The translations under genes were made by a program, and so were the position numbers. From Frigoribacterium sp. PvP032 (GTDB taxonomy: Bacteria > Actinomycetota > Actinomycetes > Actinomycetales > Microbacteriaceae): a DNA stretch of 64,000 bases. Every line of letters starts with the position of its first letter. Within the stretch, counting starts at the first letter, position 1. Shown here one piece after another: positions 8,300-17,431 of this stretch. Under the pieces are notes generated by a model. That model was not told the origin of the DNA and did not search any database. It saw nothing but the letters and a program-made list of their open reading frames with translations. The stretch spans positions 2,170,001-2,234,000 of the forward strand of contig NZ_JAFIBM010000001.1 in the NCBI RefSeq assembly GCF_017833035.1, written 5' to 3'.

Positions 8300-11200
8300 T
8301 CAGACGAGGCAGCCGGGCCCGAGGAGGCTCTTCAGCTCGCCGTACAGGTCGGCCGTCACGTCGACCGGCATCGGGATCTCGAACGACCGCGCGACGTCGC
8401 CCTTGACCAGCCGGAGCCGGACCTCGGTGCCGCCGGTGTGCCGGCCGAGCACGGCCGCGAGCTCGGTGACGGTGTCCGTCGTGGCACGGTGCTCGGGGAT
8501 CTGCAGGACGAGCGGGCCCTGCGACGCCCCGACGCCGAGGTCGGGCATGAACATGCTCGCGGCGTGCATGTTCATGCCGTCGTCACGCACGCTCACGCGC
8601 CCCTTGAGCACGATGATCGAGTCGCCGACGAGCGACGGCCCGAACTCCTGGTAGGCCTTGCCGAGGAACATCGCCGAGATCTCGCCGCCGAAGTCCTCGA
8701 CGGTGACGATGCCGTACGGGTTGCCCGAGTTGCGGGCGACCCTGTGCTGCACGCTCGTGATGAGGCCGGCGATCGTCACCGTCTCGCCGTCGATCGCGGT
8801 GGGCTCGCTCGTGAGGATGTCGGTCACCGTCGTGCTCGCGTGCTTCGCGAGCGGCAGCTCGAGCCCGGCCAACGGGTGGTCGCTGACGTACAGGCCCAGC
8901 ATGTCGCGCTCGAAGGCGAGCTTGTCTCGCTTTGACCACTCGGGGCGCTCCGGCACGTGCTGGACGTCCTGTGGCTCGTCCCAGAGGGAGTCGAAGTCGA
9001 AGCCGACCTGGCCGTTCGCCTCTGCCCGCTTCTCGTTGACCGCGGCCTCGACCGCCGACTCGTGGATCTCGACCAGCGCCCGGCGGGTCGAGCCGAGGCT
9101 GTCGAACGCCCCGGCCTTCACGAGGGACTCGACCGTCCGCTTGTTGGCGACGGGCAGCGGGACCTTGCGGAGGAAGTCGTGGAAGGACGCGAACGCGCCC
9201 TCCTTCTGGCGGGCGGCGATGACGTGGTCGACGACGTTGAAGCCGACGTTGCGGACCGCGCCCATGCCGAAGCGGATGTCGTCGCCCACGGCCGCGAAGA
9301 AGCCGATCGACTCGTTCACGTCCGGCGGGAGGACCGTGATGCCCATCCGTCGGCACTCGTTGAGGTAGAGCCCCAGCTTGTCCCGCGAGTCGCCGGTGCT
9401 GGTGAGCAACGCGGCCATGTACTCGGCCGGGTAGTGCGCCTTGAGGTAAGCCGTCCAGTACGACACCACGCCGTAGGCGGCGGAGTGCGCCTTGTTGAAC
9501 GCGTAGTCGGAGAAGGGCAGCAGGATGTCCCAGAGCATCTTGACCGCGTCGGGCGAGAAGCCGTTGTCGAACATGCCCTGCTCGAAGCCCGCGTACTGCT
9601 TGTCGAGCTCGGACTTCTTCTTCTTGCCCATGGCACGCCGCAGGATGTCGGCCTGGCCGAGCGAGAACCCGGCGACCTTCTGCGCGATCGCCATGACCTG
9701 CTCCTGGTAGATGATCAGGCCGTAGCTCGTCGACAGGATCTCTTTCAGGGGCTCCTCGAGCTCGGGGTGGATCGGCGTGATCTCCTGGATGCCGTTCTTG
9801 CGGAGCGCGTAGTTGGTGTGCGAGTTCGCGCCCATGGGACCGGGACGGTACAGGGCGATGACGGCCGAGATGTCCTCGAAGTTGTCGGGCTTCATCAGCC
9901 GCAGGAGCCCTCGCATGGGCCCGCCGTCGAGCTGGAACACGCCGAGGGTGTCACCGCGGCCGAGCAGCTCGTACGCTGCCCGGTCGTCGAGCTCGAGGTC
10001 CTCGAGGACGAGGTCGAAGCCGCGGTTGGTGCGGATGTTGTCGAGGGCGTCGTTGATGATCGTCAGGTTCCGGAGCCCGAGGAAGTCCATCTTGATCAGG
10101 CCGAGCGACTCGCACGCGGGGTAGTCGAACTGCGTGACGATCTGGCCGTCCTGCTCGCGCTTCATGATCGGGATGATGTCGATCAGCGGGTCGCTCGACA
10201 TGATGACACCGGCCGCGTGCACGCCCCACTGGCGCTTGAGCCCCTCGAGGCCGAGAGCAGTGTCGAAGACGGTCCGGGCCTCGGGGTCGGTCTCGACGAC
10301 CGTCCGGATGTCGCCTGCCTCCTTGTAGCGCTCGTGGGCCTTGTCGAAGATGCCCGTGAGCGGGATGTCCTTGCCCATGACCGCCGGCGGCATGGCCTTG
10401 GTGAGCTTCTCGCCCATCCCGAACGGGAAGCCGAGCACCCGCGAGCTGTCTTTCAGGGCCTGCTTCGCCTTGATGGTGCCGTAGGTGACGATCTGGGCGA
10501 CGCGCTCGTCGCCGTACTTCTCGGTCACGTACTGGATGACCTCGCCGCGGCGACGGTCGTCGAAGTCGACGTCGAAGTCGGGCATCGAGACGCGGTCGGG
10601 GTTGAGGAAGCGCTCGAAGATCAGCCCGTGCCGGAGCGGGTCGAGGTCCGTGATGCGCATCGCGTAGGCGGCCATCGACCCGGCGCCCGATCCGCGGCCC
10701 GGCCCGACCCGGATGCCGTTCTCCTTCGACCAGTTGATGAAGTCGGCGACGACGAGGAAGTAGCCGGGGAAGCCCATGCCCGTGATGACGCCGATCTCGT
10801 ACTCGGCCTGCTTGCGCACGTCGGAGGGGATGCCGTCCGGGTACCGGTAGACGAGCCCCTTCTCCACCTCCTTGATGAACCAGGTCTCTTCCGTCTCGCC
10901 CTCCGGCACGGGGTAGCGAGGCATGTAGTTGGCCGAGGTGTTGAACTGGACGTCGCAGCGCTCGGCGATGAGCAGGGTGTTGTCGCAGGCCTCGGGGTGG
11001 TCGCGGAACAGGTGCCGCATCTGCTGGGCGGACTTCAGGTAGAACTCGTCCGCGTCGAACTTGAAGCGGTTCGGGTCGTTGAGCGTCGAGCCGGACTGCA
11101 CGCAGAGCAGAGCTGCGTGGCTCGTGGCGTCGTGCTCGTGCGTGTAGTGCAGGTCGTTGGTGGCGACGAGCGGCAGCCCCAGGTCCTTAGCGAGGCGCAG

Positions 11201-11815
11201 CAGGTCGCCCATGATCTGCCGCTCGATGCCGAGCCCGTGGTCCATGATCTCGGCGAAGTAGTTCTCGGCGCCGAAGATGTCGCGGAAGTCGGCGGCCGCC
11301 TTGACCGCCTCGTCGTACTGGCCCAGTCGGAGGCGCGTCTGGACCTCGCCGCTCGGGCAGCCCGTCGTGGCGATCAGGCCGTCCGAGTACTGCGACAGCA
11401 GCTCGCGGTCCATGCGCGGCTTGAAGTAGTAGCCCTCGAGCGAGGCCCGCGACGACAGCCGGAACAGGTTGTGCATGCCCGCCGTGCTCTGCGAGAGCAG
11501 CGTCATGTGGGTGTACGCACCGGCACCGGACACGTCGTCGCGCCCGCCGTCGCCCCAGCGGATCCGCGTCTTGTCGCTCCGGTGGGTTCCCGGCGTGATG
11601 TACGCCTCGGTGCCGATGATGGGCTTGACCCCGGCGTCGGTCGCCGTCTTCCAGAAATCGTAGGCGCCGAACACGTTGCCGTGGTCGGTGACCGCGACGG
11701 CCGGCATGCCCTGTGCGGCCGCCTCGGCGATCAGCGGCTTGACCCTGGCCGCACCGTCGAGCATCGAGTACTCGCTGTGGACGTGCAGGTGGACGAAGGA
11801 ATCTTTCGAGGCCAC
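8300..11815 (-). CDS. dnaE: DNA polymerase III alpha subunit (DnaE1)
   Basis: Replicative polymerase, 1171 residues. The N-terminal PHP domain is visible (FVHLHVHSEYSMLDG, AVTDHGN), as is the polymerase core with the catalytic aspartates in PDFDVDFDD near residue 412 and GRGSGAGS before it. The region after it includes YQEQVMAIA and FNKAHSAAYG. A C-terminal OB-fold (TVTIAGLITSVQHR, about residue 1005) completes the type I architecture. The GTG start at 11815 has GAGGAG four bases away. Separated by 97 bp from the upstream rluD-type gene, it has its own TAGGCT box made from the rluD stop codon. Confidence 0.97.
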   Translation of the reverse strand: MASKDSFVHLHVHSEYSMLDGAARVKPLIAEAAAQGMPAVAVTDHGNVFGAYDFWKTATDAGVKPIIGTEAYITPGTHRSDKTRIRWGDGGRDDVSGAGAYTHMTLLSQSTAGMHNLFRLSSRASLEGYYFKPRMDRELLSQYSDGLIATTGCPSGEVQTRLRLGQYDEAVKAAADFRDIFGAENYFAEIMDHGLGIERQIMGDLLRLAKDLGLPLVATNDLHYTHEHDATSHAALLCVQSGSTLNDPNRFKFDADEFYLKSAQQMRHLFRDHPEACDNTLLIAERCDVQFNTSANYMPRYPVPEGETEETWFIKEVEKGLVYRYPDGIPSDVRKQAEYEIGVITGMGFPGYFLVVADFINWSKENGIRVGPGRGSGAGSMAAYAMRITDLDPLRHGLIFERFLNPDRVSMPDFDVDFDDRRRGEVIQYVTEKYGDERVAQIVTYGTIKAKQALKDSSRVLGFPFGMGEKLTKAMPPAVMGKDIPLTGIFDKAHERYKEAGDIRTVVETDPEARTVFDTALGLEGLKRQWGVHAAGVIMSSDPLIDIIPIMKREQDGQIVTQFDYPACESLGLIKMDFLGLRNLTIINDALDNIRTNRGFDLVLEDLELDDRAAYELLGRGDTLGVFQLDGGPMRGLLRLMKPDNFEDISAVIALYRPGPMGANSHTNYALRKNGIQEITPIHPELEEPLKEILSTSYGLIIYQEQVMAIAQKVAGFSLGQADILRRAMGKKKKSELDKQYAGFEQGMFDNGFSPDAVKMLWDILLPFSDYAFNKAHSAAYGVVSYWTAYLKAHYPAEYMAALLTSTGDSRDKLGLYLNECRRMGITVLPPDVNESIGFFAAVGDDIRFGMGAVRNVGFNVVDHVIAARQKEGAFASFHDFLRKVPLPVANKRTVESLVKAGAFDSLGSTRRALVEIHESAVEAAVNEKRAEANGQVGFDFDSLWDEPQDVQHVPERPEWSKRDKLAFERDMLGLYVSDHPLAGLELPLAKHASTTVTDILTSEPTAIDGETVTIAGLITSVQHRVARNSGNPYGIVTVEDFGGEISAMFLGKAYQEFGPSLVGDSIIVLKGRVSVRDDGMNMHAASMFMPDLGVGASQGPLVLQIPEHRATTDTVTELAAVLGRHTGGTEVRLRLVKGDVARSFEIPMPVDVTADLYGELKSLLGPGCLV

Positions 11816-11862
11816 GCGGCTCCTCGTCTGTGGTTCGGCTGTTCTGGGGTGGTTCGGCGGTT

Positions 11863-11882
11863 CAGCGCCTCAGCGCCTCAGC
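11863..11882. repeat. 8-bp tandem repeat between rluD-type gene and dnaE
   Basis: CAGCGCCT occurs twice in tandem followed by a partial third copy. The flanking bases also repeat (GTTCGGCGG on both sides). It lies in the 97-bp gap upstream of dnaE. Confidence 0.7.
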
Positions 11883-11909
11883 AGTTCGGCGGATCAGCGG
11901 CAGGGGAAC

Positions 11910-11915
11910 AGCCTA
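11910..11915 (-). promoter_or_regulatory. dnaE -10 box fused to upstream stop codon
   Basis: On the minus strand the TAG stop codon of the pseudouridine synthase is followed by GCT, giving TAGGCT. A start 6-8 bases later would give a leader of about 85-90 bases ahead of dnaE. Inferred from the recurrence of this hexamer at other promoters here. Confidence 0.4.
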
Positions 11916-12836
11916 AGCCGCACGGAGGACATCGAGAGCGTGCTGCAGGTCGTCCGGGTAGGTCGACCGGTAGACGACGGGCTCGCCCGTCCCCGGGTGG
12001 CGGAACCCGAGCTGGACCGCGTGCAGCCACTGCCGGCCGAGGCCGAGCGCGGCCGACAGGGTCGGGTCGGCGCCGTAGGTGGCGTCGCCCACGCACGGGT
12101 GCCGCTGCGCCGCCATGTGGACGCGGATCTGGTGCGTGCGACCGGTCTCGAGGTGGATCTCGAGCAGCGAGGCGGAGCGGAACGCCTCGACCGTCTCGTA
12201 GTGCGTCACCGAGGGTTTGCCGTCGACGACCACGGCGAACTTCCAGTCCGACGACGGGTGCCGGCCGATGGGCGCGTCGATCGTGCCGGTGAGGGGATCA
12301 GGGTGGCCCTGCACGACGGCGTTGTAGATCTTCTCGACGGTGCGCTCGCGGAAGGCGTCCTTGAGCTGCGCGTAGGCGCGCTCGGACTTGGCCACGACCA
12401 TGAGGCCGCTGGTGCCGACGTCGAGACGGTGCACGATCCCCGCGCGCTCGGCGGCTCCGGACGTGGCCACCTGGAACCCCGCGGCCGCGAGGCCGCCGAG
12501 GACCGTCGGCCCCGTCCAGCCGACGGAGGGGTGGGCGGCGACGCCGACCGGCTTGTCGACGACGACGATCTCGTCGTCGTCGTGCACGATCCCGAGGCCC
12601 GGCACGTCGAGCGGCACCACAGTGGGCGCCTCGCGCGGCGACCAGCTGACCTCGAGCCAGGCACCGGCCTCGAGCCGGTCCGACTTGCCGACGGGACGAC
12701 CGTCCACGGCCACGCCCCCTGAGGTCGCGACCTCGGCGGCGAAGGTGCGGCTGAAGCCGAGCAGCTTGGCCAGGGCGGCGTCGACCCGCTCGCCGGCGAG
12801 GCCGTCGGGGACGGGGAGCTGGCGGGACTCGGTCAC
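11913..12836 (-). CDS. RluA/RluD-family pseudouridine synthase
   Basis: Converts uridine to pseudouridine in RNA, probably 23S rRNA. The 307-residue protein has an N-terminal S4 RNA-binding domain ([16 protein letters not shown] to KSDRLEAG, residues 13-70) and the catalytic domain with the family motif [15 protein letters not shown], whose Asp is catalytic, near residue 137. The later [11 protein letters not shown] motif is also typical. The GTG start at 12836 overlaps the lspA stop codon as GTGA, so it is translated with lspA. Actinobacterial lspA-rluD pairs are common. The exact target uridines (RluD-like 1911/1915/1917) are inferred from family only. Confidence 0.92.
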   Translation of the reverse strand: MTESRQLPVPDGLAGERVDAALAKLLGFSRTFAAEVATSGGVAVDGRPVGKSDRLEAGAWLEVSWSPREAPTVVPLDVPGLGIVHDDDEIVVVDKPVGVAAHPSVGWTGPTVLGGLAAAGFQVATSGAAERAGIVHRLDVGTSGLMVVAKSERAYAQLKDAFRERTVEKIYNAVVQGHPDPLTGTIDAPIGRHPSSDWKFAVVVDGKPSVTHYETVEAFRSASLLEIHLETGRTHQIRVHMAAQRHPCVGDATYGADPTLSAALGLGRQWLHAVQLGFRHPGTGEPVVYRSTYPDDLQHALDVLRAA

Positions 12837-13474
12837 GGGCGCTCCGTCGGTCGACCCGCAGGAGGAGCGGTGTCGGCACCGGCATCCGTCGGCGACCCCG
12901 ACGCAGTCGTCTCGTCGACCTGCGGCTCCCCCGCCGCGTCACGGGCAGCGCTCGCCTTCGTGGTGCGCGTGCCGTCGAGGTTGACGCCGAGCAGCGTGAG
13001 CAACAACAGCAGGCCCATGCTGGACACGATGAAGATGTCGGCCACGTTGAAGATCGCCGGGAGCAGCGACGGGAAGTACAGGAAGTCGACGACGTGCCCC
13101 TGGCCGAAGGAGGGCTCGCGAGTGAGGCGGTCGGTCAGGTTGCCGAGCGTGCCGCCCAGCAGCATCCCGAGCATGACCGCCCAGGCGCGCGAGCGGATGC
13201 GCCGTGCGAAGACGATGATGGCGACCACGACCGCCGAGGCGGCGATCGAGAAGATCCACGTCGTGCCGCTGGCCAGGGAGAAGGCAGCCCCGGGGTTCCG
13301 GACGAAGTGCAGCTGGAAGAACTCGCCGATGACGTCGACGCTCTCGCCCTCGACGAGGCGTGTGGTGACGAGGTGCTTCGACACCTGGTCGAGCACGTAG
13401 GCCGTGACAGCGACGAAGGCCAGCGCCGCGATGATGCGGACGCTGACCTTCGTCGGAGGAGTGCTCTGCGTCAA
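12833..13474 (-). CDS. lspA: Lipoprotein signal peptidase (signal peptidase II)
   Basis: Membrane aspartyl protease that cleaves prolipoprotein signal peptides; one likely substrate in this window is CtaC. The 213-residue protein has four hydrophobic helices. The two catalytic aspartates are in GNLTDRL (about residue 112) and FNVADIFIV (about residue 141). The C-terminal 50 residues form a polar, Ala/Thr/Asp-rich tail that is longer than in E. coli. The start appears to be TTG at 13474, four bases after the wag31 stop codon, with only weak AAGG nearby, so translation is probably coupled to wag31. Confidence 0.93.
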   Translation of the reverse strand: MTQSTPPTKVSVRIIAALAFVAVTAYVLDQVSKHLVTTRLVEGESVDVIGEFFQLHFVRNPGAAFSLASGTTWIFSIAASAVVVAIIVFARRIRSRAWAVMLGMLLGGTLGNLTDRLTREPSFGQGHVVDFLYFPSLLPAIFNVADIFIVSSMGLLLLLTLLGVNLDGTRTTKASAARDAAGEPQVDETTASGSPTDAGADTAPPAGRPTERP

Positions 13475-13478
13475 GACC

Positions 13479-14312
13479 TTAGTTGGAGCCGAAGCCCTGG
13501 GCGCTGGCCGGAGCGAAACCGCTGGCGGGCTGCTGCTCGCCCGACTCGGCCTCGAGGTCGCGGAGCTGACCCTCGATGTAGCCCTTCAGCTTCTGGCGGT
13601 AGTCGCGCTCGAAGGTGCGGAGGTCGTCGATGCGACGCTCCAGGCCGGTGCGCTCGTTCGCCAGCTGCTCGAGCACCTCGCGGCGCTTGGTCTCGGCCTC
13701 GGCCACGACCTCGCGCGAGCGGGCCTCGGCCTCGGTGACCACGTCACGCTGCTTGGCCTCGGCCTCGGCCACGAGACGTGCCGACGTCGACTGCCCCTCG
13801 GCGATCAGCGCGTCACGCTTCTCGACGCCCTCGCGGACGTGCTCCTCGTGCAGGCGACGAGCGAGCTGCAGGAGGCTGTTGGTGCTCTCCGTGTCGTCCT
13901 GGCTGGGTCCGGCGTAGGCCGGGACCGGGGTGACGGCCGCAGCGGCGACCGGTGCGGGCGCTGCCTCGGGCTCGGGCGCGACCTCGACGGGAGCCGGGAC
14001 CGACGCGGGAGCCGGCTCGGAGACCGGGGCCGACTCGGGCTCGGGCACCGGGGCGGAGGCGGGAGCCTGCGCCGAGGCGGGAGCCTGGGCCGATGCCGGG
14101 GCGCCTGCGGCGACCGGCGCGGGGACGGACGAGCCGCCCGCCGACTCGGCGGCCGTCAGCCGCTGACGCAGCTCGTCGTTCTCCTGGCCGAGTCGTCGCA
14201 GCTCTGCGACGACCTCGTCGAGGAAGTCGTCGACCTCGTCCTGGTCGTAGCCCTCGCGGAACTTCGTCGGCTGGAACCGCTTGTTGACTACGTCTTCAGG
14301 CGTCAAAGCCAT
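13479..14312 (-). CDS. wag31: DivIVA family polar growth protein Wag31
   Basis: Coiled-coil scaffold that binds curved membrane at the poles and organises cell wall growth in actinobacteria. The 277-residue protein begins with the DivIVA membrane-binding domain (MALTPEDVVNKRFQPTKFREGYD and DEVDDFLDEVV, residues 1-45). A Pro/Ala-rich linker of about 80 residues with short APASAQ repeats follows, then a long coiled coil rich in Glu/Arg (about 165-262). The ATG at 14312 has GAGGTG upstream, and an in-frame start 10 codons earlier was rejected. It is the last division gene of the cluster, downstream of sepF and yggT. Confidence 0.95.
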   Translation of the reverse strand: MALTPEDVVNKRFQPTKFREGYDQDEVDDFLDEVVAELRRLGQENDELRQRLTAAESAGGSSVPAPVAAGAPASAQAPASAQAPASAPVPEPESAPVSEPAPASVPAPVEVAPEPEAAPAPVAAAAVTPVPAYAGPSQDDTESTNSLLQLARRLHEEHVREGVEKRDALIAEGQSTSARLVAEAEAKQRDVVTEAEARSREVVAEAETKRREVLEQLANERTGLERRIDDLRTFERDYRQKLKGYIEGQLRDLEAESGEQQPASGFAPASAQGFGSN

Positions 14313-14336
14313 TGCCGTCACCTCGTGCATCTGTGG

Positions 14337-14348
14337 GATCACGTGATC
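14337..14348. promoter_or_regulatory. 12-bp perfect palindrome upstream of wag31
   Basis: GATCACGTGATC, 24 bases before the wag31 start, continued by two further degenerate GTGRTC half-sites on the plus strand. It is a possible operator. No known binding protein can be named from the sequence. Confidence 0.3.
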
Positions 14349-14471
14349 GTGATCGTGGTCTGTGTCGTTCGACTACACCGTAGCGAACACTGGCCCTTGA
14401 GGGCAGCGGGGGCGCGGACGCCCTCGCGTAAGCCTACCCTCTCGCCGCGCGGTGAGGGGGCAGGCGGGACG

Positions 14472-14768
14472 TCATGCGTAGCGGAGCCCGCTGGCCACGC
14501 CCATGAGGATGACGACCGCGAGCATGATGACGCTCCACCCGAAGTCGAGAGCCACCGAGCCGAGGCGGACAGGGGGAAGGACGCGCCGGACCGCCTTGAT
14601 CGGAGGATCGGTGACCGTGTAGGCGATCTCGGCGAGCACCAGGATTGGCCCCCTCGGGCGCCACCCCCGGCTGAAGGACTGCGCCAGGTCGAGGACGAAG
14701 CGCCCCCACATCAGCAGGAAGAACAAGAGGAGCGCGTAGTACGCGATCGAGGCGATCAAGAACGTCAT
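14472..14768 (-). CDS. YggT family membrane protein
   Basis: Small membrane protein of 98 residues with two hydrophobic regions (about 3-20 and 68-92), consistent with YggT (YlmG) proteins, which sit in the division cluster between sepF and divIVA in Gram-positives. The conserved loop with TDPPIKAVRRVLPP is present. Its molecular role is not settled; family genetics links it to division or membrane-protein balance. It is 73 bp after sepF and 159 bp before wag31. Confidence 0.9.
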   Translation of the reverse strand: MTFLIASIAYYALLLFFLLMWGRFVLDLAQSFSRGWRPRGPILVLAEIAYTVTDPPIKAVRRVLPPVRLGSVALDFGWSVIMLAVVILMGVASGLRYA

Positions 14769-14842
14769 CGGGGTGTCATCAGCTCACACTGGTCGGCGTG
14801 GTAGCACCACGGAGAGGAGTCGGGGCGTCGGGACGCCGCCGC

Positions 14843-15385
14843 TCAGGACTGAGCGAAGAAGGACGCCTCGATGTCGGACTCTACCTCGGCCTGCTCGCCG
14901 CTCACTGCGATGTGGGCCGGCGACAGGAGGAAGACCTTGTTGGTGACGCGCTCGATCTTGCCGAAGAGGCCCTGCGACAGGCCGCTGGCGAAGTCGACGA
15001 GGCGACGCGCGTCGGCCTCGGTCATCTGCGAGAGGTTGATGATGACGGGGATGCCGTCGCGGAAGCTCTCGGCGATCGCCTGGGCGTCCTTGTACTCGCG
15101 GGGGTGGACGGTGAGGATCTCGTTCATGTCGTGGGGCACCGTGTTCTTCGAGGTGGAGGTCGAGCTGCGACGCAGGGGCGTCACGGGGGCACGCGTGGCG
15201 GCGGGGGCAGGTGCCGGCGCGGGGACGGGCGCGACCGGGGAGGGGTGGGCCGCGGCGGAGGACTGACGGGCTGTCGGCTGGGCGGCCGGGGCCGGCTGCT
15301 GCCGCTGCTCCTGCTGCTCGTCGTACTCGAGTTCTTCGTCGGCGAGGCCCAGGTAGACCATCGTCTTGCGCAGGGGGTTGGCCAT
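14843..15385 (-). CDS. sepF: Cell division protein SepF
   Basis: Membrane anchor and organiser of FtsZ filaments; actinobacteria lack FtsA and rely on SepF. The 180-residue protein has the N-terminal amphipathic membrane helix ([14 protein letters not shown]), an acidic/Gln-rich and Ala/Pro-rich linker (residues 15-85), and the C-terminal SepF fold with [25 protein letters not shown] and [10 protein letters not shown]. The ATG at 15385 has GGAGGA six bases upstream. It is located between yggS and yggT in the usual order. Confidence 0.95.
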   Translation of the reverse strand: MANPLRKTMVYLGLADEELEYDEQQEQRQQPAPAAQPTARQSSAAAHPSPVAPVPAPAPAPAATRAPVTPLRRSSTSTSKNTVPHDMNEILTVHPREYKDAQAIAESFRDGIPVIINLSQMTEADARRLVDFASGLSQGLFGKIERVTNKVFLLSPAHIAVSGEQAEVESDIEASFFAQS

Positions 15386-15422
15386 GGGGTGTCCTCCGGG
15401 TCGTGGGGCGTTGTGTCCGAGG

Positions 15423-16121
15423 TTAACGAGCTTCGGGCCTGGAACCCGTGATTGCGGTGCCGATGCGGAGGTGTGTCGCCCCCTCGGCGATCGCGTCGGC
15501 GAAGTCGTGCGACATGCCGGCCGAGATCGCGTCGGCGCCGGGAGCGATCAGGCGGACCCTCTCGGAGACACCCCGGAGGCGCGCGAAGGCAGGCCGAGCC
15601 GGCTCGCCGAGCGGCGCCACGGCCATGACCCCCCGGAGGCGGATGCCCTGAGCCCGGACCAGGCGCTCCACGAGCCGCTCGACGTCCGACTCGGGAACGC
15701 CGCCCCGGCCCTCCTGCTCGTCCAGGGAGACCTGCACGAAGCCGTCCACCACGTGGCCGTCGTCGACGCCTAGGGCGTCCACGACGCTGTCGCGGTCGAT
15801 CGAGTGGACGGCCGAGGCGTAGCGCCGCGCCTGGCGAGCCTTCTTCGACTGGAGCTGGCCCACGAAGTGCCAGCGGAGGCCCTCGAGATCGGTCGTGTCG
15901 GCCGACTTCGCCTGCGCCTCCTGGTGTCGGTTCTCGGCCACGTCACGCACGCCGAGGGCGTGCAGCTCGCGGACCAGCGAGGCCGGCTGGAACTTGGTCA
16001 CGACGATCGTCGTGACCTCGTCGGGCTGCCGACCGGCAGCCCTGACGGCGTCGTCCACGCCGGAGGCGACCCGGGCGAGACGCTCGCCCAGGTCGCCTCC
16101 GAGATCGAGACCGTCCGTCAC
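15423..16121 (-). CDS. YggS family PLP-binding protein
   Basis: Pyridoxal-phosphate homeostasis protein, 232 residues, a single-domain TIM barrel like the N-terminus of alanine racemase. The PLP-binding lysine is in [10 protein letters not shown] near residue 42, then [58 protein letters not shown]. The GTG start at 16121 lies three bases after the ftsZ stop codon, so it is co-translated with ftsZ. In many relatives a multicopper-oxidase-fold gene (ylmD/yfiH) lies between ftsZ and yggS; it is missing here. Confidence 0.94.
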   Translation of the reverse strand: MTDGLDLGGDLGERLARVASGVDDAVRAAGRQPDEVTTIVVTKFQPASLVRELHALGVRDVAENRHQEAQAKSADTTDLEGLRWHFVGQLQSKKARQARRYASAVHSIDRDSVVDALGVDDGHVVDGFVQVSLDEQEGRGGVPESDVERLVERLVRAQGIRLRGVMAVAPLGEPARPAFARLRGVSERVRLIAPGADAISAGMSHDFADAIAEGATHLRIGTAITGSRPEAR

Positions 16122-16124
16122 GTG

Positions 16125-17291
16125 CTACTTGAGGAAGTCGGGCACGTCGAGGTCGTCGTCCCCGCCGTCGAAGGCCGGGTCGACGGCCTGCGTGGCCGCG
16201 TGGTCGTCAGGACGACGCCATGAGGGGGTGTCGTGCGACGCCCCGCTGTCGGCGATGGCGGAGACCCCCGGCGTGGACGCCGCGGCCGGGGCCGCGTCCG
16301 ACTCGACGAAGCTCGAGCGCCTGTCCTTCGTCTTCGCGGTGGGCTCGCCGCCGTCGAACCCGGCTGCGATGACGGTCACCCGCACCTCGTCGCCGAGGGT
16401 GTCGTCGATCACGGCGCCGAAGATGATGTTGGCCTCGGAGTGCACGGCCTCCTGCACGAGCCGAGCGGCGTCGTTGATCTCGAAGATGCCGAGGTTGGAG
16501 CCGCCCTGGATCGAGAGGAGGACGCCGTGGGCGCCGTCGATGCTCGCCTCGAGCAACGGCGACGCGACGGCGAGCTCTGCCGCCTTGATCGCACGGTCGG
16601 CACCTCGCGAGGAACCTATCCCCATCAGGGCCGAGCCCGCGCCCTGCATGACGGACTTCACGTCGGCGAAGTCGAGGTTGATGAGTCCGGGCGTCGTGAT
16701 GAGGTCGGTGATGCCCTGGACGCCGGCGAGCAGCACCTGGTCGGCGGTCCCGAAGGCCTCGACCATGGAGATGCCGCGCTCGGAGATCTCGAGGAGGCGG
16801 TCGTTGGGGACGACGATGAGGGTGTCGACCTCGTCCTTCAGCTGGGCCACGCCCGCCTCGGCCTGGGCCTGGCGACGCTTGCCCTCGAAGCCGAAGGGCT
16901 TCGTGACGACGCCGATGGTCAGCGCGCCGATCGACTTCGCGATCCGGGCCACGACCGGCGCGCCGCCGGTGCCCGTGCCGCCGCCCTCGCCCGCGGTGAC
17001 GAAGACCATGTCGGCGCCGGCCAGCGCCTCCTCGATCTCCTCCGCGTGGTCCTCGGCGGCGCGACGGCCGACCTCGGGGTCGGCTCCGGCGCCGAGGCCG
17101 CGCGTCAGCTCACGGCCGACGTCGAGCTTGACGTCTGCATCGCTGAGGAGCAGGGCCTGGGCGTCGGTGTTGATGGCGATGAACTCGACTCCGCGGAGGC
17201 CGAGCTCGATCATCCGGTTGACGGCGTTGACGCCACCGCCGCCGACGCCGACGACCTTGATCACGGCTAGGTAGTTATGGTTCGTTGTCAC
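16125..17291 (-). CDS. ftsZ: Cell division protein FtsZ
   Basis: Tubulin-like GTPase that forms the division ring. The 388-residue protein has the N-terminal GTP-binding domain with [12 protein letters not shown], the signature [10 protein letters not shown] near residue 107, the T7 loop NLDFADV, and a variable acidic linker after residue 315. It ends in the conserved C-terminal peptide [10 protein letters not shown] that binds SepF and other partners. GTG start at 17291. A 140-bp gap upstream contains a 9-bp inverted repeat likely to control it. It is followed three bases later by yggS. Confidence 0.98.
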   Translation of the reverse strand: MTTNHNYLAVIKVVGVGGGGVNAVNRMIELGLRGVEFIAINTDAQALLLSDADVKLDVGRELTRGLGAGADPEVGRRAAEDHAEEIEEALAGADMVFVTAGEGGGTGTGGAPVVARIAKSIGALTIGVVTKPFGFEGKRRQAQAEAGVAQLKDEVDTLIVVPNDRLLEISERGISMVEAFGTADQVLLAGVQGITDLITTPGLINLDFADVKSVMQGAGSALMGIGSSRGADRAIKAAELAVASPLLEASIDGAHGVLLSIQGGSNLGIFEINDAARLVQEAVHSEANIIFGAVIDDTLGDEVRVTVIAAGFDGGEPTAKTKDRRSSFVESDAAPAAASTPGVSAIADSGASHDTPSWRRPDDHAATQAVDPAFDGGDDDLDVPDFLK

Positions 17292-17308
17292 GTCCGGGCC
17301 TCCGCTGA

Positions 17309-17339
17309 AACCTTAACTCGGAAGTTGAAGGTTAAGGTT
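17309..17339 (-). promoter_or_regulatory. Inverted repeat in the ftsZ leader/promoter
   Basis: Perfect 9-bp arms AACCTTAAC/GTTAAGGTT separated by 13 bases, 18 bases before the ftsZ start. It is AT-rich against a GC-rich background, so it is unlikely to be chance. It could be an operator for a division regulator such as FtsR (gene at 45552-46250) or a hairpin in the mRNA. TACCAT at 17346-17351 on the minus strand may be a -10 box. Confidence 0.5.
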
Positions 17340-17431
17340 GTACATGGTATGCAAGTGCTGCAGTCACAAGTTAGGGGCCGCTCGGGGACACGCCGCCCAG
17401 CCGACCAGGCGTGTCGCGAACGCACGGCGTG

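Noticed and set aside
8957-12292. Very long open frame on the plus strand opposite dnaE
   Set aside because: It is the mirror of the dnaE frame in GC-rich DNA; the product is low-complexity and Arg/Val/Glu-rich with no domain, whereas dnaE on the other strand has all polymerase motifs.
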